Positions 27,616 to 36,825 of a stretch of 64,000 nucleotides of DNA are shown piece after piece. This DNA is from Streptomyces roseirectus (lineage in GTDB: Bacteria > Actinomycetota > Actinomycetes > Streptomycetales > Streptomycetaceae), in the NCBI RefSeq assembly GCF_014489635.1, contig NZ_CP060828.1:7253501-7317500 (forward strand), read 5' to 3'. Position 1 is the first letter of the stretch; each line of letters opens with the position of its first letter. The notes beneath the pieces were generated by a model that was not told the origin of the DNA, ran no database searches, and saw only the letters and a program-made list of their open reading frames with translations. The position numbers and the translations under genes were made by a program.

Positions 27616-28602
27616 CTACGGGCCGTCGGCCGGCGCGACGTCCCGCAGGAGCTGGCCGAACGCGGCCTCGTCGACGACCGGCGTGCCGAACTGGCGGGCC
27701 TTGACGACCTTCGAGGTGCCCGAGTCCGGGTCGTTGGTCACCAGGAGGCTGGTGAGCCGGGAGATGGACGTCGAGACGTGCAGACCGGCCTCTGCCGCGC
27801 GGTCCTCCAGCAGCTCCCGCTCGGTCGAGGTGTCGCCGGAGAACGCGATCCGCATGCCCTGCTTGAGCGGCTTGCCGTCCTCGAACCGCCCGGGGTTCGG
27901 GTACGGGCAGGCGGGCCGCTTGCGGGACGGCCGCCAACTGGACGGCCGGTACCCGCCCGCCTGCCGCCCGATCAACGGCGACGCCGGCCGGTCCTGCCAC
28001 TCCGTCAGCGGCCGGCACTCGTGCAGCGGCAGCCGCACCCCGCGCGCGGCGGCGGCCCGCAGACTCGGCCGGAACGCCTCCGCGAGCACGCGCGCGTCGT
28101 CGAGCGCGTGGTGCGCGCGCTGCTGCACGACGCCGAAGTGCGCGGCCAGCGTCTCCAGCTTGTGGTTGGGCAGCGGCAGGCCCAACTCCTTGCTCAGCAC
28201 GATCGTGCACAGCCGCTGCCGCACCGGCGCCTCGCGCTTCGCGCGCGCGTACTCACGGGCGATCATCTGCCAGTCGAACACCGCGTTGTGCGCCACCAGC
28301 ACCCGGCCCTCCAGACGCCGCGAGAACTCCTCCGCGACCTCCGCGAACAGCGGCGCCCCTTCGAGCACGTCACTCGTCAGCCCGTGGATCCACACCGGCC
28401 CCGGATCCCGCTCCGGGTTGACCAGCGTGTACCAGTGGTCCTCGACCTCCCCGCGCGCGTCCAGCCGGTAGACCGCCGCCGACACTATCCGGTCGTCACG
28501 GGCGAGCCCGGTGGTCTCCACGTCGACCACCGCGTACCCCTGCGGGTACACGTCAGGCCAATCAACGGGCGACGAGGCGGCGAGCGTACGGTCTTCGAGC
28601 AT
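27616..28602 (-). CDS. DEDDh 3'-5' exonuclease with C-terminal BRCT-like domain
   Basis: 328 aa. The exonuclease domain (about 20-190) shows ExoI VDVETTG, ExoII AHNAVFDWQ and ExoIII HHALDDARVLAEAF, as in the DNA polymerase III epsilon fold. A linker with a short Arg/Pro/Tyr-rich stretch leads to a C-terminal region (about 245-320, KQGMRIAFSGDTSTERELLEDRA ... LLVTNDPDSGTSKVVKA) that looks like a BRCT domain. Likely a DNA repair or nucleotide-end processing enzyme. The leading MLEDRTL sequence is a typical start. Confidence 0.88.
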   Translation of the reverse strand: MLEDRTLAASSPVDWPDVYPQGYAVVDVETTGLARDDRIVSAAVYRLDARGEVEDHWYTLVNPERDPGPVWIHGLTSDVLEGAPLFAEVAEEFSRRLEGRVLVAHNAVFDWQMIAREYARAKREAPVRQRLCTIVLSKELGLPLPNHKLETLAAHFGVVQQRAHHALDDARVLAEAFRPSLRAAAARGVRLPLHECRPLTEWQDRPASPLIGRQAGGYRPSSWRPSRKRPACPYPNPGRFEDGKPLKQGMRIAFSGDTSTERELLEDRAAEAGLHVSTSISRLTSLLVTNDPDSGTSKVVKARQFGTPVVDEAAFGQLLRDVAPADGP

Positions 28603-28643
28603 GGTTCACGAGGATACGGGCCCCCACCGACAGCCCTGTCACC

Positions 28644-28905
28644 TCACCCCCGAGCGGGGCCCGGACCGCCCGCCGTGAACGGCGCCGGCAGTGACCGGTA
28701 GACCTCGCCGCTCGCCCCCTGCGGGGCCGTCCCGCCGTGCACGGGGCCCGGCAACTCCCGCTGTCCGCGCGGCCGGTGGCGACACTGCCGCGTCCGGGGC
28801 CGGCTCCTGGCGCTGCGCGTCCAGCACGCGTACGCGCGCGGCGAACCGCACGGCCGACTCCCCGTCACCTCAGGGGCTCGCGTACGTGTGCCACACCGTC
28901 AGGCC
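28644..28905 (-). pseudogene. probable decayed gene: internal TGA and a frameshift
   Basis: On the minus strand one frame reads LTVWHTYASP, then a TGA at 28872-28870, then GDGESAVRFAARVRVLDAQ and on to PPAARTAG. From there high third-position GC moves to another frame that reads QRELPGPVHGGTAP ... GEVYRSLPAPFTAGG and ends at 28644. Neither frame alone looks coding over its full length; joined they do. A sequencing error could explain one lesion but hardly both. The family is not recognised. It lies directly after the CoA transferase stop, on the same strand. Confidence 0.45.
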
Positions 28906-28950
28906 CCCAGGGGCGTGCGCCCCGGCGTGGTCACGCCCAGGCCGCGCCCC

Positions 28951-30378
28951 TCACGCCCACCGCGCCGCGTCCTGCCCCCACCGCCCCGGCGGCCGGGCCC
29001 AGTCCACCGGGCCGCCCTCGAAGGTCACCGGCGAGCGCGCGTACCGGAGCCGTCCGAGGGGGCTGTCCCGTTCGGTGAGCCAGGGGGCGGGGTCGGGGGT
29101 CTCGCGCGCGGGGGCGCCGGACGTCTCGTGCGCGGGGGCGTCGGTCGTGCCGTCCGCCAGGAGCCAGGCGGCGGTGCGGGCCAGGGCCAGCCGCAGGACT
29201 CGCCCCTGCCCGTCGCCGTACGTGCGCTCGGTGACCGCCCTGAGCACCCCGGCGGCCAGCAGGTACCCCGTGCCGTGGTCCAGCGCCTGCGCGGGCAGCG
29301 CGCCGGGTCGCTCGCCGTCGCCCTCGGTGTCCGCGATGCCCGTCGCCGCCTGGACGAGGCTGTCGAACCCCCGCCGCTCGCCCCAGGGCCCGTACGCGCC
29401 CCACGCCGACAGCTGAGCGACGATCAGGCCGGGACGCCGCTCGGCCAGCGCCTCGGGGGAGAGGCCGAACCGGTCCAGCGCGCGGGGGCGGTACCCGGTG
29501 ACGACGACGTCCGCCGAGGCCAGCAACTCCTCGAACACCTCCCCGCCGACCCGCAGATCGAGCCGCGCGGACCGCTTCCCGAACCCCGTGTCCGCATGCT
29601 GGTCCGCCAGCTCGGCCGGCTCCGGCGCGTCCACCCGCAGCACGTCCGCCCCGAGCAGCGCGAGCGTCCGCGTCGCGACGGGCCCGGCGATGACCCGGGT
29701 CAGATCGAGCACCCGGAGCCCGGCGGCGGGCAACAGAGGCAGCCCGTCACGCCCGTCGAAACCGCCGCCCACGCGTGCGTGCACCTCACCGCGAAAACCG
29801 TCGCCCTCCCACACCCCCGTCCGTCCCCACTCCACCAGCGCCCGCCGCCCCACCTCGGCCGCCTGCGCATGCCCCGCCCACTCCTCCCGCGTACGCGACG
29901 CCACAGCGAGCCCCCCGGCCCCGTACACGGCTTCCTCGGCCTCCAGGGACGACCGCTCGGCCAGCGCCGCCGCGACGGCGTCGGGGGAGTCCGAGGACAC
30001 GTCCAGGGCGCGCAGCAACCGCGCCCGGTGATGGGGGTAGTTGGCGTGGGTCCGCACCCACCCGTCCCGGGTCCGCCAGAACCGTGACAGCGGGGCGAAC
30101 GACACGGGCGCGCGCCCGCCGACCAGCAGATGGCGTTCGCTGACGAACGCCGCCGCGACGGCCCCGTCGTCGACGTGGACGGCCGGTACGCCGGCCAGTC
30201 CCGCCCGCCGGGCGGTGAGTTCGGCGGCGGCCAGCGCGCACGCGCCGACACAGGCCCGCGCGAGCCGCCGTACGGGCAGCCGGGAGACCAGCACGCCCTC
30301 CCGCCCGGTCACCGAGACCCCGGCCACCAGCCCCGGATCCCCGCCCAGGGCCTCCCACGCCACCGCTGTGTCAGTCAT
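28951..30378 (-). CDS. family III CoA transferase (CaiB/BaiF-like)
   Basis: 475 aa. The central block LRVLDLTRVIAGPVATRTLALLGADVLRVD is the family signature, followed by KRSARLDLR, a long helical region with GYRPRALDRFGL, and SAWGAYGPWGERRGFDSLVQAATGIA. The N-terminal 200 residues include a second, degenerate half, as in two-domain CaiB proteins. It transfers CoA between carboxylic acids; the substrate is unknown. ATG 30378 is preferred; the longer frame overlaps the divergent GNAT promoter. Confidence 0.87.
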   Translation of the reverse strand: MTDTAVAWEALGGDPGLVAGVSVTGREGVLVSRLPVRRLARACVGACALAAAELTARRAGLAGVPAVHVDDGAVAAAFVSERHLLVGGRAPVSFAPLSRFWRTRDGWVRTHANYPHHRARLLRALDVSSDSPDAVAAALAERSSLEAEEAVYGAGGLAVASRTREEWAGHAQAAEVGRRALVEWGRTGVWEGDGFRGEVHARVGGGFDGRDGLPLLPAAGLRVLDLTRVIAGPVATRTLALLGADVLRVDAPEPAELADQHADTGFGKRSARLDLRVGGEVFEELLASADVVVTGYRPRALDRFGLSPEALAERRPGLIVAQLSAWGAYGPWGERRGFDSLVQAATGIADTEGDGERPGALPAQALDHGTGYLLAAGVLRAVTERTYGDGQGRVLRLALARTAAWLLADGTTDAPAHETSGAPARETPDPAPWLTERDSPLGRLRYARSPVTFEGGPVDWARPPGRWGQDAARWA

Positions 30379-30427
30379 GGCTGCCACTATGCCTTCACGG
30401 CAGCAACTCACCGAAGGACGGGGAGCG

Positions 30428-30997
30428 ATGAGCGACCACTTCACCGACGCGGCAGGCCGCCCCCACACCGTGCGCGACGCACAACCCGCCGACGAACCGG
30501 CCCTCTGGTCCCTCTTCCAGGCGTGCGCCGACTACTTCGAGGCCGCGACGGGCCTCCCGCCCGCCCCGGGCGACGTGCAGAGCCTCTTCTACGGCCTCCC
30601 CGAGGGCGCCGACTGGGACGACAAACGCATCCTGGTGGCCACGGACGCGGACGGCACCGTCGTCGCCCTGGCCGACGTGGTGATGCGCTACCCGGCGCCC
30701 GAGGACTGTTCGGTCGGCCTCTTCCTGGTGCACCGTTCGCGGCAACGCGCCTCCCTGGGGACGTCGTACGCGACACACCTGATCAGAAAGGCGACAGAAA
30801 CGGGCGTCCGCCGGATCACGGCGACCGTCCCGCGGGGCTGGGAGAGCGGGCGCCGGTTCCTCGGGGCGCTCTCCTTCACGTTCACGGGCGTGCCCGCACG
30901 CGAGGAGAGCCGCAACCGCAACCGGGGCCCGCGGGAGACCGCCGTCGACGTGGCCGAACTGCGCGTCGACGGCGGCGCGGAGGGCGTTACTTCGTGA
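30428..30997 (+). CDS. GNAT family N-acetyltransferase
   Basis: 189 aa. GNAT-like order: N-terminal RDAQPADEPALWSLFQACADYFEAATG, a beta-strand pair around ILVATDADGTVVALADVV, and a region SVGLFLVHRSRQRASLGTSYATHLI in the position of the acetyl-CoA-binding loop (R/Q-x2-G-x-G/A is degenerate). A later WESGRRFLGALSFTFTG motif also fits. The substrate is unknown. Its 3' end overlaps the convergent protease gene by 11 bases. Confidence 0.82.
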   Translation: MSDHFTDAAGRPHTVRDAQPADEPALWSLFQACADYFEAATGLPPAPGDVQSLFYGLPEGADWDDKRILVATDADGTVVALADVVMRYPAPEDCSVGLFLVHRSRQRASLGTSYATHLIRKATETGVRRITATVPRGWESGRRFLGALSFTFTGVPAREESRNRNRGPRETAVDVAELRVDGGAEGVTS

Positions 30998-32507
30998 CGG
31001 CCTTGAGCGCGTTCACGACACCGGCCCCGTAGAACCCGTTGTAGAACTTGCCGCCGACGCAGGTCGCGTCGACGACGCCGTCACCGTTGCCGTCGTACGG
31101 CTCGGCGGGGCACGCCTGCTTGTCGGCCTGGATCTTCAGCAGGGCGGTGAGCTGCGCCGGGCTCGCCCACGGGTGCGTGGACTTGAGGAGCGCGGCGACC
31201 CCGGCGGCGTGCGGGGCGGCCATCGAGGTGCCCTGGAGGAAGCCGTAGGAGTTGTTCGGCATGGTGGACAGGATGCGGCCGTTCTTGGACGGCGTGTCCG
31301 GGATCTGGTACCGGTCCCCGCCGGGCGCCGCGACCTCGACCGCGCCGTAGCCGTAGGTGGAGTAGTACGACTTGGTGCCCTTGACGCCGGTCGCGCTGAC
31401 CGTCACCAGACCGGGCAGCTGGGCGGGCACGTCGAGGCACTTGTGCGGGTCGATCGTCCGCGTCACCGGCGTCGTGTCGTTCGGGCTGGTGGTGTCCTCG
31501 ATCGCGTCGGAGTCGAGGTCGTGGTTGGAGTTGCCCGCCGAGGCGATGCTCAGGGTGCCCTTGCGCTGCGCGTAGCTCTGCGCGCGGTTCACCGCGTCGA
31601 CGACGGCCTTCTGGTCGGGGTCGTCGAGGCAGTTGTAGAGGTACGGGTCGACGTAGTAGCTGTTGTTCGTGATCTCGACGCCGTGGTCGGCGGCGAAGAC
31701 GAACGCGCAGACGACGGCCTCGGGGTAGAAGAACTGGCCCTCGCCCTGCGAGACGCGGATCCCGGAGACCTTGACGCCGGGCGCGACCCCGGCGACGCCG
31801 ATGCCGTTGCGCGCGGCGGCGATCTCACCGGCGACGTGCGTGCCGTGGTAGTGGCCCGGGTCGGCCGGCCGCCAGGCGCCCGCCGTGGTGTCCGCGACCC
31901 CGCCGACACAGCTCGCGGACTGCGACGCCGAGAAGTTGGGCGCGAGGTCGGGGTGGGTGTCGTCGACGCCCGTGTCGATGACGGCGACGGTGACCTTCTT
32001 GCTGCCCGGGTTGATCTCGGCCGCCTTGTCGGCGCCGATCGCGCGCAGGTCCCACTGGTCGGCCTCCATCGGCTCCTGACCGGCGGTCGCGGCGGACGCC
32101 AACTGGGCCGCCTGCGCCTGCGTGAGCTTCTGGACGGCACCCTCGTCGGTCGTCCCCGCCGGGGTCAGCGGCGCCGTACGGGTCGCGCCCGCCGACTGGA
32201 CGCCGCGCGCCTTGCGTATCTCGGCGGCGAACCCGGCGTTCGCCGAGTGGGCGACGATCACGCCGATCTTCTCGTACGCGATCACGACGGTCCCTCCCGC
32301 CGCCGTGATCGCCTTCTTCACCGACGCGATCGTGCGGTGATCCGCCTTCGTGTTGACGACGTACGTGAGCGTGCCGGCCTCGGTGGTCGCGCTGACCGGG
32401 GCGGGTGCGGCGGTGGCCGCCGTCGGCAGGAAGCCGAGGGAGGCGGTGAGCGTCAGCACGAGCGGCACGGCGAGCGCGAGGCGTCGTCTGGAAGGCAGAT
32501 GAGCCAT
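30987..32507 (-). CDS. secreted S8 serine protease (subtilisin-like)
   Basis: 506 aa. Signal peptide (LALAVPLVLTLTASLGFLP...ATAA), then an inhibitor-I9-like propeptide (about 45-105), then the peptidase domain with the full triad: Asp in AVIDTGVDDTHPD, His in HGTHVAG, Ser in GTSMAAPHAAG, plus the oxyanion Asn in ASAGNSN. Several cysteines suggest disulfides. A C-terminal DGNGDGVVDATC stretch resembles a calcium-binding loop. Exported, probably for nutrient peptide release or surface protein processing. Confidence 0.94.
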   Translation of the reverse strand: MAHLPSRRRLALAVPLVLTLTASLGFLPTAATAAPAPVSATTEAGTLTYVVNTKADHRTIASVKKAITAAGGTVVIAYEKIGVIVAHSANAGFAAEIRKARGVQSAGATRTAPLTPAGTTDEGAVQKLTQAQAAQLASAATAGQEPMEADQWDLRAIGADKAAEINPGSKKVTVAVIDTGVDDTHPDLAPNFSASQSASCVGGVADTTAGAWRPADPGHYHGTHVAGEIAAARNGIGVAGVAPGVKVSGIRVSQGEGQFFYPEAVVCAFVFAADHGVEITNNSYYVDPYLYNCLDDPDQKAVVDAVNRAQSYAQRKGTLSIASAGNSNHDLDSDAIEDTTSPNDTTPVTRTIDPHKCLDVPAQLPGLVTVSATGVKGTKSYYSTYGYGAVEVAAPGGDRYQIPDTPSKNGRILSTMPNNSYGFLQGTSMAAPHAAGVAALLKSTHPWASPAQLTALLKIQADKQACPAEPYDGNGDGVVDATCVGGKFYNGFYGAGVVNALKAVTK

Positions 32508-32842
32508 GGGATCTCCACATCATCCGGGTACGGCGGAACACCGGGCGCGAGGTCCGCGTCCGGGCAGGTACATGACCAGAGGTCAGGCTCGAAGTTATCC
32601 GCCGGACTCGCCCCTCGGCAATGACTTCCTAAAGATCACGTTCCGCGATCCGGGTGAGGCGAGGTCCCGCCGGATCCCCCGGACGTCAACTTTCGAAACA
32701 ACCCGAACGAGTTGAACCGGTTTCCGTGCGGCGCCGTGACCTTGGGCAGGAAGCCCGAGGCTGATCGGGCCATCCGGCGTATGCCTTTACATATATGCCT
32801 GTACGTCCGTTAGATCCGACCTTCGCAGTGCGAGGAGACTCC
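32508..32842. other. 335-base divergent intergenic region (protease / DUF485-symporter)
   Basis: No supported gene. It is less GC-rich than its surroundings. On the plus strand TTTACA and TTAGAT, 18 bases apart around 32784-32813, form a plausible promoter for the DUF485-symporter operon. Confidence 0.5.
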
Positions 32843-33199
32843 GTGGCCACCGAGACACCGCCCCCCTCGAAGATCCCAGCCCAGCGCCCCTCAGCCGAGG
32901 AGTTCGAAGCGGTGCAGGAGAGCGCGGAATTCGGTGAACTGCGCCGCTCCTACCGCAGCTTCGCGTTCCCCCTGACCGTCGGCTTCATCGCCTGGTACCT
33001 GCTGTACGTCCTGCTCTCCAACTACGCGGGCGACTTCATGGGCACCACGGTCGTCGGCAACATCAACGTCGCCCTCGTCCTCGGCCTCGCCCAGTTCCTG
33101 ACCACGTTCCTCATCGCCTGGTGGTACGCGCGCATCGCCGCGGCCAAGTTCGACCCCAAGGCCGAGGCGATCAAGACCCGTATGGAGGGCGCCGAATGA
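32843..33199 (+). CDS. DUF485 membrane protein, symporter partner
   Basis: 118 aa from GTG with GAGGAG seven bases upstream. The typical DUF485 layout is present: a charged N-terminus ending in FGELRRSYRSFAFPLT, two transmembrane helices (about 50-70 and 83-104), and a basic AAAKFDPKAEAIK tail. In bacteria this small protein (YjcH-like) precedes the acetate permease gene, exactly as here. Its stop overlaps the symporter ATG (ATGA). Confidence 0.93.
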   Translation: MATETPPPSKIPAQRPSAEEFEAVQESAEFGELRRSYRSFAFPLTVGFIAWYLLYVLLSNYAGDFMGTTVVGNINVALVLGLAQFLTTFLIAWWYARIAAAKFDPKAEAIKTRMEGAE

Positions 33200-34821
33200 G
33201 CCCCATGCTGACCACCCTCGCGGCCGGCGGAGCGGCGAGCGAGCACCGCACCCTGATCATCAGCCTGTTCTCGGCGTTCGTCCTCGCCACCCTCGTCATC
33301 ACCGTCTGGGCCGGCCGCCAGACCAAGGACGCCTCCGACTTCTACGCGGGCGGGCGCCAGTTCACCGGCTTCCAGAACGGCCTCGCCGTCGCCGGCGACT
33401 ACATGTCCGCCGCCTCCTTCCTCGGTATCGCGGGCGCCATCGCCCTCTTCGGCTACGACGGCTTCCTCTACTCCATCGGCTTCCTGGTCGCCTGGCTCGT
33501 CGCCCTCCTCCTGGTCGCCGAACCCCTGCGCAACTCCGGCCGCTACACCATGGGCGACGTCCTCGCCTACCGGATGCGCCAGCGCCCGGTCCGGACCGCC
33601 GCCGGCACCTCCACCATCGTCGTCTCGATCTTCTACCTGCTCGCGCAGATGGCCGGCGCCGGCGTCCTCGTCTCGCTGCTGCTCGGCATCACCAGCGACA
33701 CCGGCAAGATCGCCATCGTCGCCCTCGTCGGCGTCCTGATGATCCTGTACGTCACCATCGGCGGCATGAAGGGCACCACCTGGGTCCAGATGGTCAAGGC
33801 CGTCCTGCTCATGGCGGGCGCGCTGCTGCTGACGTTCCTGGTGATGCTCAAGTTCGACTTCAACATCTCCGACCTGCTCGGCACCGCCGCCGACAACAGC
33901 GGCAAGGGCGCCGCGTTCCTGGAGCCCGGCCTCAAGTACGGCCTCACCGGCACCACCAAGCTCGACTTCATCTCGCTCGGCATCGCGCTGGTCCTCGGCA
34001 CCGCCGGGCTCCCGCACATCCTGATCCGCTTCTACACGGTGCCCACCGCGCAGGCCGCCCGGAAGTCCGTCCTGTGGGCCATCGGTCTCATCGGCGCCTT
34101 CTACCTGATGACCCTCGCCCTCGGCTTCGGCGCGGCGGCCCTGATCAGCAACGCCGAGATCACCGCGTCCAACAAGGCGGGCAACACGGCCGCGCCACTC
34201 CTCGCACTCCATCTCGGCGGCGTCGACTCCAACTGGGGCGCGATCCTGCTCGCCAGCATCTCCGCCGTCGCCTTCGCGACGATCCTCGCGGTGGTCGCGG
34301 GGCTCACGCTGGCCTCCTCGTCGTCCTTCGCGCACGACATCTACGCCAACGTCATCAAGAAGGGCCAGGCCAGCGAGAAGGAGGAGATCCGGGCCGCCCG
34401 CTGGGCCACCGTCGGCATCGGCGCGGTATCGATCCTGCTGGGCGCCCTCGCGCGAGACCTGAACGTCGCGGGGCTCGTCGCCCTCGCCTTCGCGGTCGCC
34501 GCGTCCGCGAACCTGCCCACCATCCTCTACAGCCTCTTCTGGAAGCGGTTCACCACCAGCGGCGCCCTCTGGTCCATCTACGGCGGCCTGATCAGCGCCG
34601 TCGGCCTGGTGCTGTTCTCGCCGGTCGTCTCCGGCAAGGCGACGTCGATGTTCCCCGACGTCGACTTCCACTGGTTCCCGCTGGAGAACCCCGGCATCAT
34701 CTCGATCCCCGTCGGCTTCCTCCTCGGCATCGTCGGCACCTACCTCTCGAAGGAGGAGCCCGACAAGAAGAAGTACGCCGAGCTGGAGGTCCGCTCCCTC
34801 ACGGGCACCGGCGCGCACTGA
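33196..34821 (+). CDS. actP: cation/acetate symporter (SSS family)
   Basis: 541 aa, about 13 transmembrane helices. Sodium:solute symporter motifs are seen: DFYAGGRQFTGFQNGLAVAGDYMSAASFLG near the N-terminus, GLPHILIRFYTVPTAQAARKS in the middle, and SSSSFAHDIYANVIKKG after helix 9. It imports acetate or other short monocarboxylates (possibly pyruvate or propionate) with a cation. ATG 33196 overlaps the DUF485 stop. A strong terminator follows. Confidence 0.93.
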   Translation: MSPMLTTLAAGGAASEHRTLIISLFSAFVLATLVITVWAGRQTKDASDFYAGGRQFTGFQNGLAVAGDYMSAASFLGIAGAIALFGYDGFLYSIGFLVAWLVALLLVAEPLRNSGRYTMGDVLAYRMRQRPVRTAAGTSTIVVSIFYLLAQMAGAGVLVSLLLGITSDTGKIAIVALVGVLMILYVTIGGMKGTTWVQMVKAVLLMAGALLLTFLVMLKFDFNISDLLGTAADNSGKGAAFLEPGLKYGLTGTTKLDFISLGIALVLGTAGLPHILIRFYTVPTAQAARKSVLWAIGLIGAFYLMTLALGFGAAALISNAEITASNKAGNTAAPLLALHLGGVDSNWGAILLASISAVAFATILAVVAGLTLASSSSFAHDIYANVIKKGQASEKEEIRAARWATVGIGAVSILLGALARDLNVAGLVALAFAVAASANLPTILYSLFWKRFTTSGALWSIYGGLISAVGLVLFSPVVSGKATSMFPDVDFHWFPLENPGIISIPVGFLLGIVGTYLSKEEPDKKKYAELEVRSLTGTGAH

Positions 34822-34839
34822 CGCCGACGCCCGTCCCAG

Positions 34840-34877
34840 AAGGGCCGTGCCGCACCCCCTCCGGCGGCACGGCCCTT
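34840..34877 (+). terminator. terminator of the DUF485-symporter operon
   Basis: Perfect 13-base inverted repeat AAGGGCCGTGCCG / CGGCACGGCCCTT with a C-rich loop. Confidence 0.88.
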
Positions 34878-35011
34878 CGCACGTCCGGATCGCATGTCCG
34901 GCGGCCGGTGATCGTCGGCACTGGAGCGTTGTCAGTGGTGTCACGTAGGCTCATTGGTAACGGAAAGGCAATTCCGAGAAGCGGCTTCACCGAGGCGAGG
35001 GAGGGGCCCAC

Positions 35012-36001
35012 GTGCTCATCGACACCTACGGCCGGACGGCCACCGACCTGAGAGTGTCCCTGACGGACCGCTGCAACCTGCGGTGCACGTACTGCATGCC
35101 CGAAGAGGGCCTGCAGTGGCTCGCCAAGCCCGACCTCCTCACGGACGACGAGATCGTCCGCCTGGTGGACATCGCCGTCCGCCTCCTGGGCGTCACGGAG
35201 GTCCGCTTCACCGGCGGCGAACCCCTCCTGCGCCCCGGCCTCACCGGCATCGTCGAGCGCGTCGCGGCCCTCACCCCCCGCCCGCAGACGTCCCTGACGA
35301 CCAACGGCATAGGGCTGCGCCGCACCGCCCCCGCCCTCAAGGCGGCCGGCCTCGACCGGGTCAACGTCTCCCTCGACACCCTCCGCCCCGACGTCTTCAA
35401 GGCCCTCACCCGCCGCAACCGCCTCCAGGACGTCCTGGACGGCCTGGAAGCTGCCCGCGCGGCCGGCCTCACCCCCGTCAAGGTCAACACCGTCCTCATG
35501 CCGGGCCTCAACGACGACGAGGCCCCCGACCTCCTCGCCTGGGCCGTCGACCACGCCTACGAACTCCGCTTCATCGAGCAGATGCCGCTCGACGCCCAGC
35601 ACGGCTGGACCCGCGACGGCATGGTCACCGCGGGCGACATCCTCACCTCCCTGCGCACCCGCTTCGACCTCACCTCCGAGACCCAGGACGAACGGGGCTC
35701 GGCCCCGGCGGAACGCTGGCTGGTCGACGGCGGCCCCTACAAGGTCGGCGTCATCGCCTCCGTCACCCGCCCCTTCTGCGCCGCCTGCGACCGCACCCGC
35801 CTCACCGCCGACGGCCAGATCCGCACCTGCCTCTTCGCCCGCGAGGAGACCGACCTGCGCGGCGCCCTGCGCGGCGACGCCTCCGACGAGGAGATCGCCG
35901 AGCTGTGGAGGGCGGCGATGTACGGCAAGAAGGCGGGCGCGGGGCTGGACGACCCGTCGTTCGTGCAGCCGCAGCGGCCGATGTCGGCGATCGGCGGCTG
36001 A
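35012..36001 (+). CDS. moaA: GTP 3',8-cyclase (molybdenum cofactor biosynthesis)
   Basis: 329 aa. Radical SAM enzyme that converts GTP to 3',8-cyclo-GTP in the first step of molybdopterin synthesis. The N-terminal SAM cluster CNLRCTYC (Cys21, 25, 28), the FTGGEPLLR motif, and the C-terminal second cluster CAACDRTRLTADGQIRTC (C-x2-C-x13-C) are all present, as is a terminal Gly-Gly needed for activity. GTG start with GAGGGAGGGG six bases upstream. Confidence 0.96.
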   Translation: MLIDTYGRTATDLRVSLTDRCNLRCTYCMPEEGLQWLAKPDLLTDDEIVRLVDIAVRLLGVTEVRFTGGEPLLRPGLTGIVERVAALTPRPQTSLTTNGIGLRRTAPALKAAGLDRVNVSLDTLRPDVFKALTRRNRLQDVLDGLEAARAAGLTPVKVNTVLMPGLNDDEAPDLLAWAVDHAYELRFIEQMPLDAQHGWTRDGMVTAGDILTSLRTRFDLTSETQDERGSAPAERWLVDGGPYKVGVIASVTRPFCAACDRTRLTADGQIRTCLFAREETDLRGALRGDASDEEIAELWRAAMYGKKAGAGLDDPSFVQPQRPMSAIGG

Positions 36002-36029
36002 CCGGAAGGCACGCGAGGGGGTTTCGGGA

Positions 36030-36248
36030 TCACGCCCCTTCGGGGGCTTCCCACTCCTCGAACCTGACGACGTCCTTGAGGAAACCCCGCACCCCGAGGA
36101 ACTGCGACAGATGCTCCCGGTGCTCCTCGCACGCGAGCCACGTCTTGCGCCGCTCCGGCGTGTGCAGCTTCGGGTTGTTCCAGGCCAGCACCCACACGGC
36201 GGCCGTACGGCAGCCCTTGGCCGAGCAGATGGGGGTTTCGTCGGTCAC
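36030..36248 (-). CDS. small putative zinc-binding protein
   Basis: 72 aa, unknown function. The spacing of Cys8-x4-Cys13 and Cys40-x2-His43-x2-His46 suggests a single zinc site. The tail is acidic (FEEWEAPEGA). It is conserved-looking but I cannot place it in a named family. ATG 36248 is the only reasonable start. Convergent with moaA, 28 bases apart. Confidence 0.75.
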   Translation of the reverse strand: MTDETPICSAKGCRTAAVWVLAWNNPKLHTPERRKTWLACEEHREHLSQFLGVRGFLKDVVRFEEWEAPEGA

Positions 36249-36271
36249 AGCGTCGTCTCACAACCCGTACA

Positions 36272-36320
36272 CAAAAAGGCGACGCCGAGCAGCCACGGGG
36301 GGAGCTGCCCGGCGTCGGTC
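36272..36320 (-). terminator. rho-independent terminator (minus strand)
   Basis: Minus strand GACGCCGGGCAGC ... GCTGCTCGGCGTC stem followed by CTTTTTG. It lies downstream of the DUF3099 gene and just before the 72-aa gene. Confidence 0.8.
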
Positions 36321-36453
36321 CGTCGCTCCGACGGGGGATGCGGAGCGCCTAGGAAGTATGTCACGGCAACACGCCACCGTGGCACCGGAACAACGGGATT
36401 GATCTGAGCTTTTCTTGAGCCTTGTCCACACGGAACGCAGAGTGCGTTCACTG

Positions 36454-36825
36454 TTACCGTTCGGTAGCTCCGGACCCCGCGTCCTCCGGGAAGGATTCCG
36501 CCGGACGCTCCGCAACGCGCGGCGGCCCGATGGCCGCCCGCCCCGGCGAGGCCACGAACGTCGAGGGAAGCCCCGGCGCGTTCTCCCGCCCCGCGTTGGC
36601 GATCACGACCGCGACGTACGGCAGCAGGATCCCGAGGACCAGCGCCACCGCCGCGACATGCCGCTCCACGTTCCACAACAGCGCCGCGAGAATCACCGAC
36701 ACCGTCCGCACGGACATCGAGATGATGTACCGCCGCTGCCGCGCCCGCACGTCGTCCTGGAGACCCTGCCGGGCACCGGTGATCCGGAACACCTGGCCGT
36801 TTCCGCCGACGTCCTGCTTCCGCAT
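36454..36825 (-). CDS. DUF3099 family membrane protein
   Basis: 123 aa. Family-typical N-terminal core QVFRITGARQGLQDDVRARQRRYIISM, then two transmembrane helices (about 40-56 VRTVSVILAALLWN and 60-80 VAAVALVLGILLPYVAVVIA), then a Pro/Ala-rich tail. ATG 36825 begins the conserved part; the 64 residues upstream in frame are Arg/Gly shadow sequence. Function unknown. Confidence 0.85.
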   Translation of the reverse strand: MRKQDVGGNGQVFRITGARQGLQDDVRARQRRYIISMSVRTVSVILAALLWNVERHVAAVALVLGILLPYVAVVIANAGRENAPGLPSTFVASPGRAAIGPPRVAERPAESFPEDAGSGATER

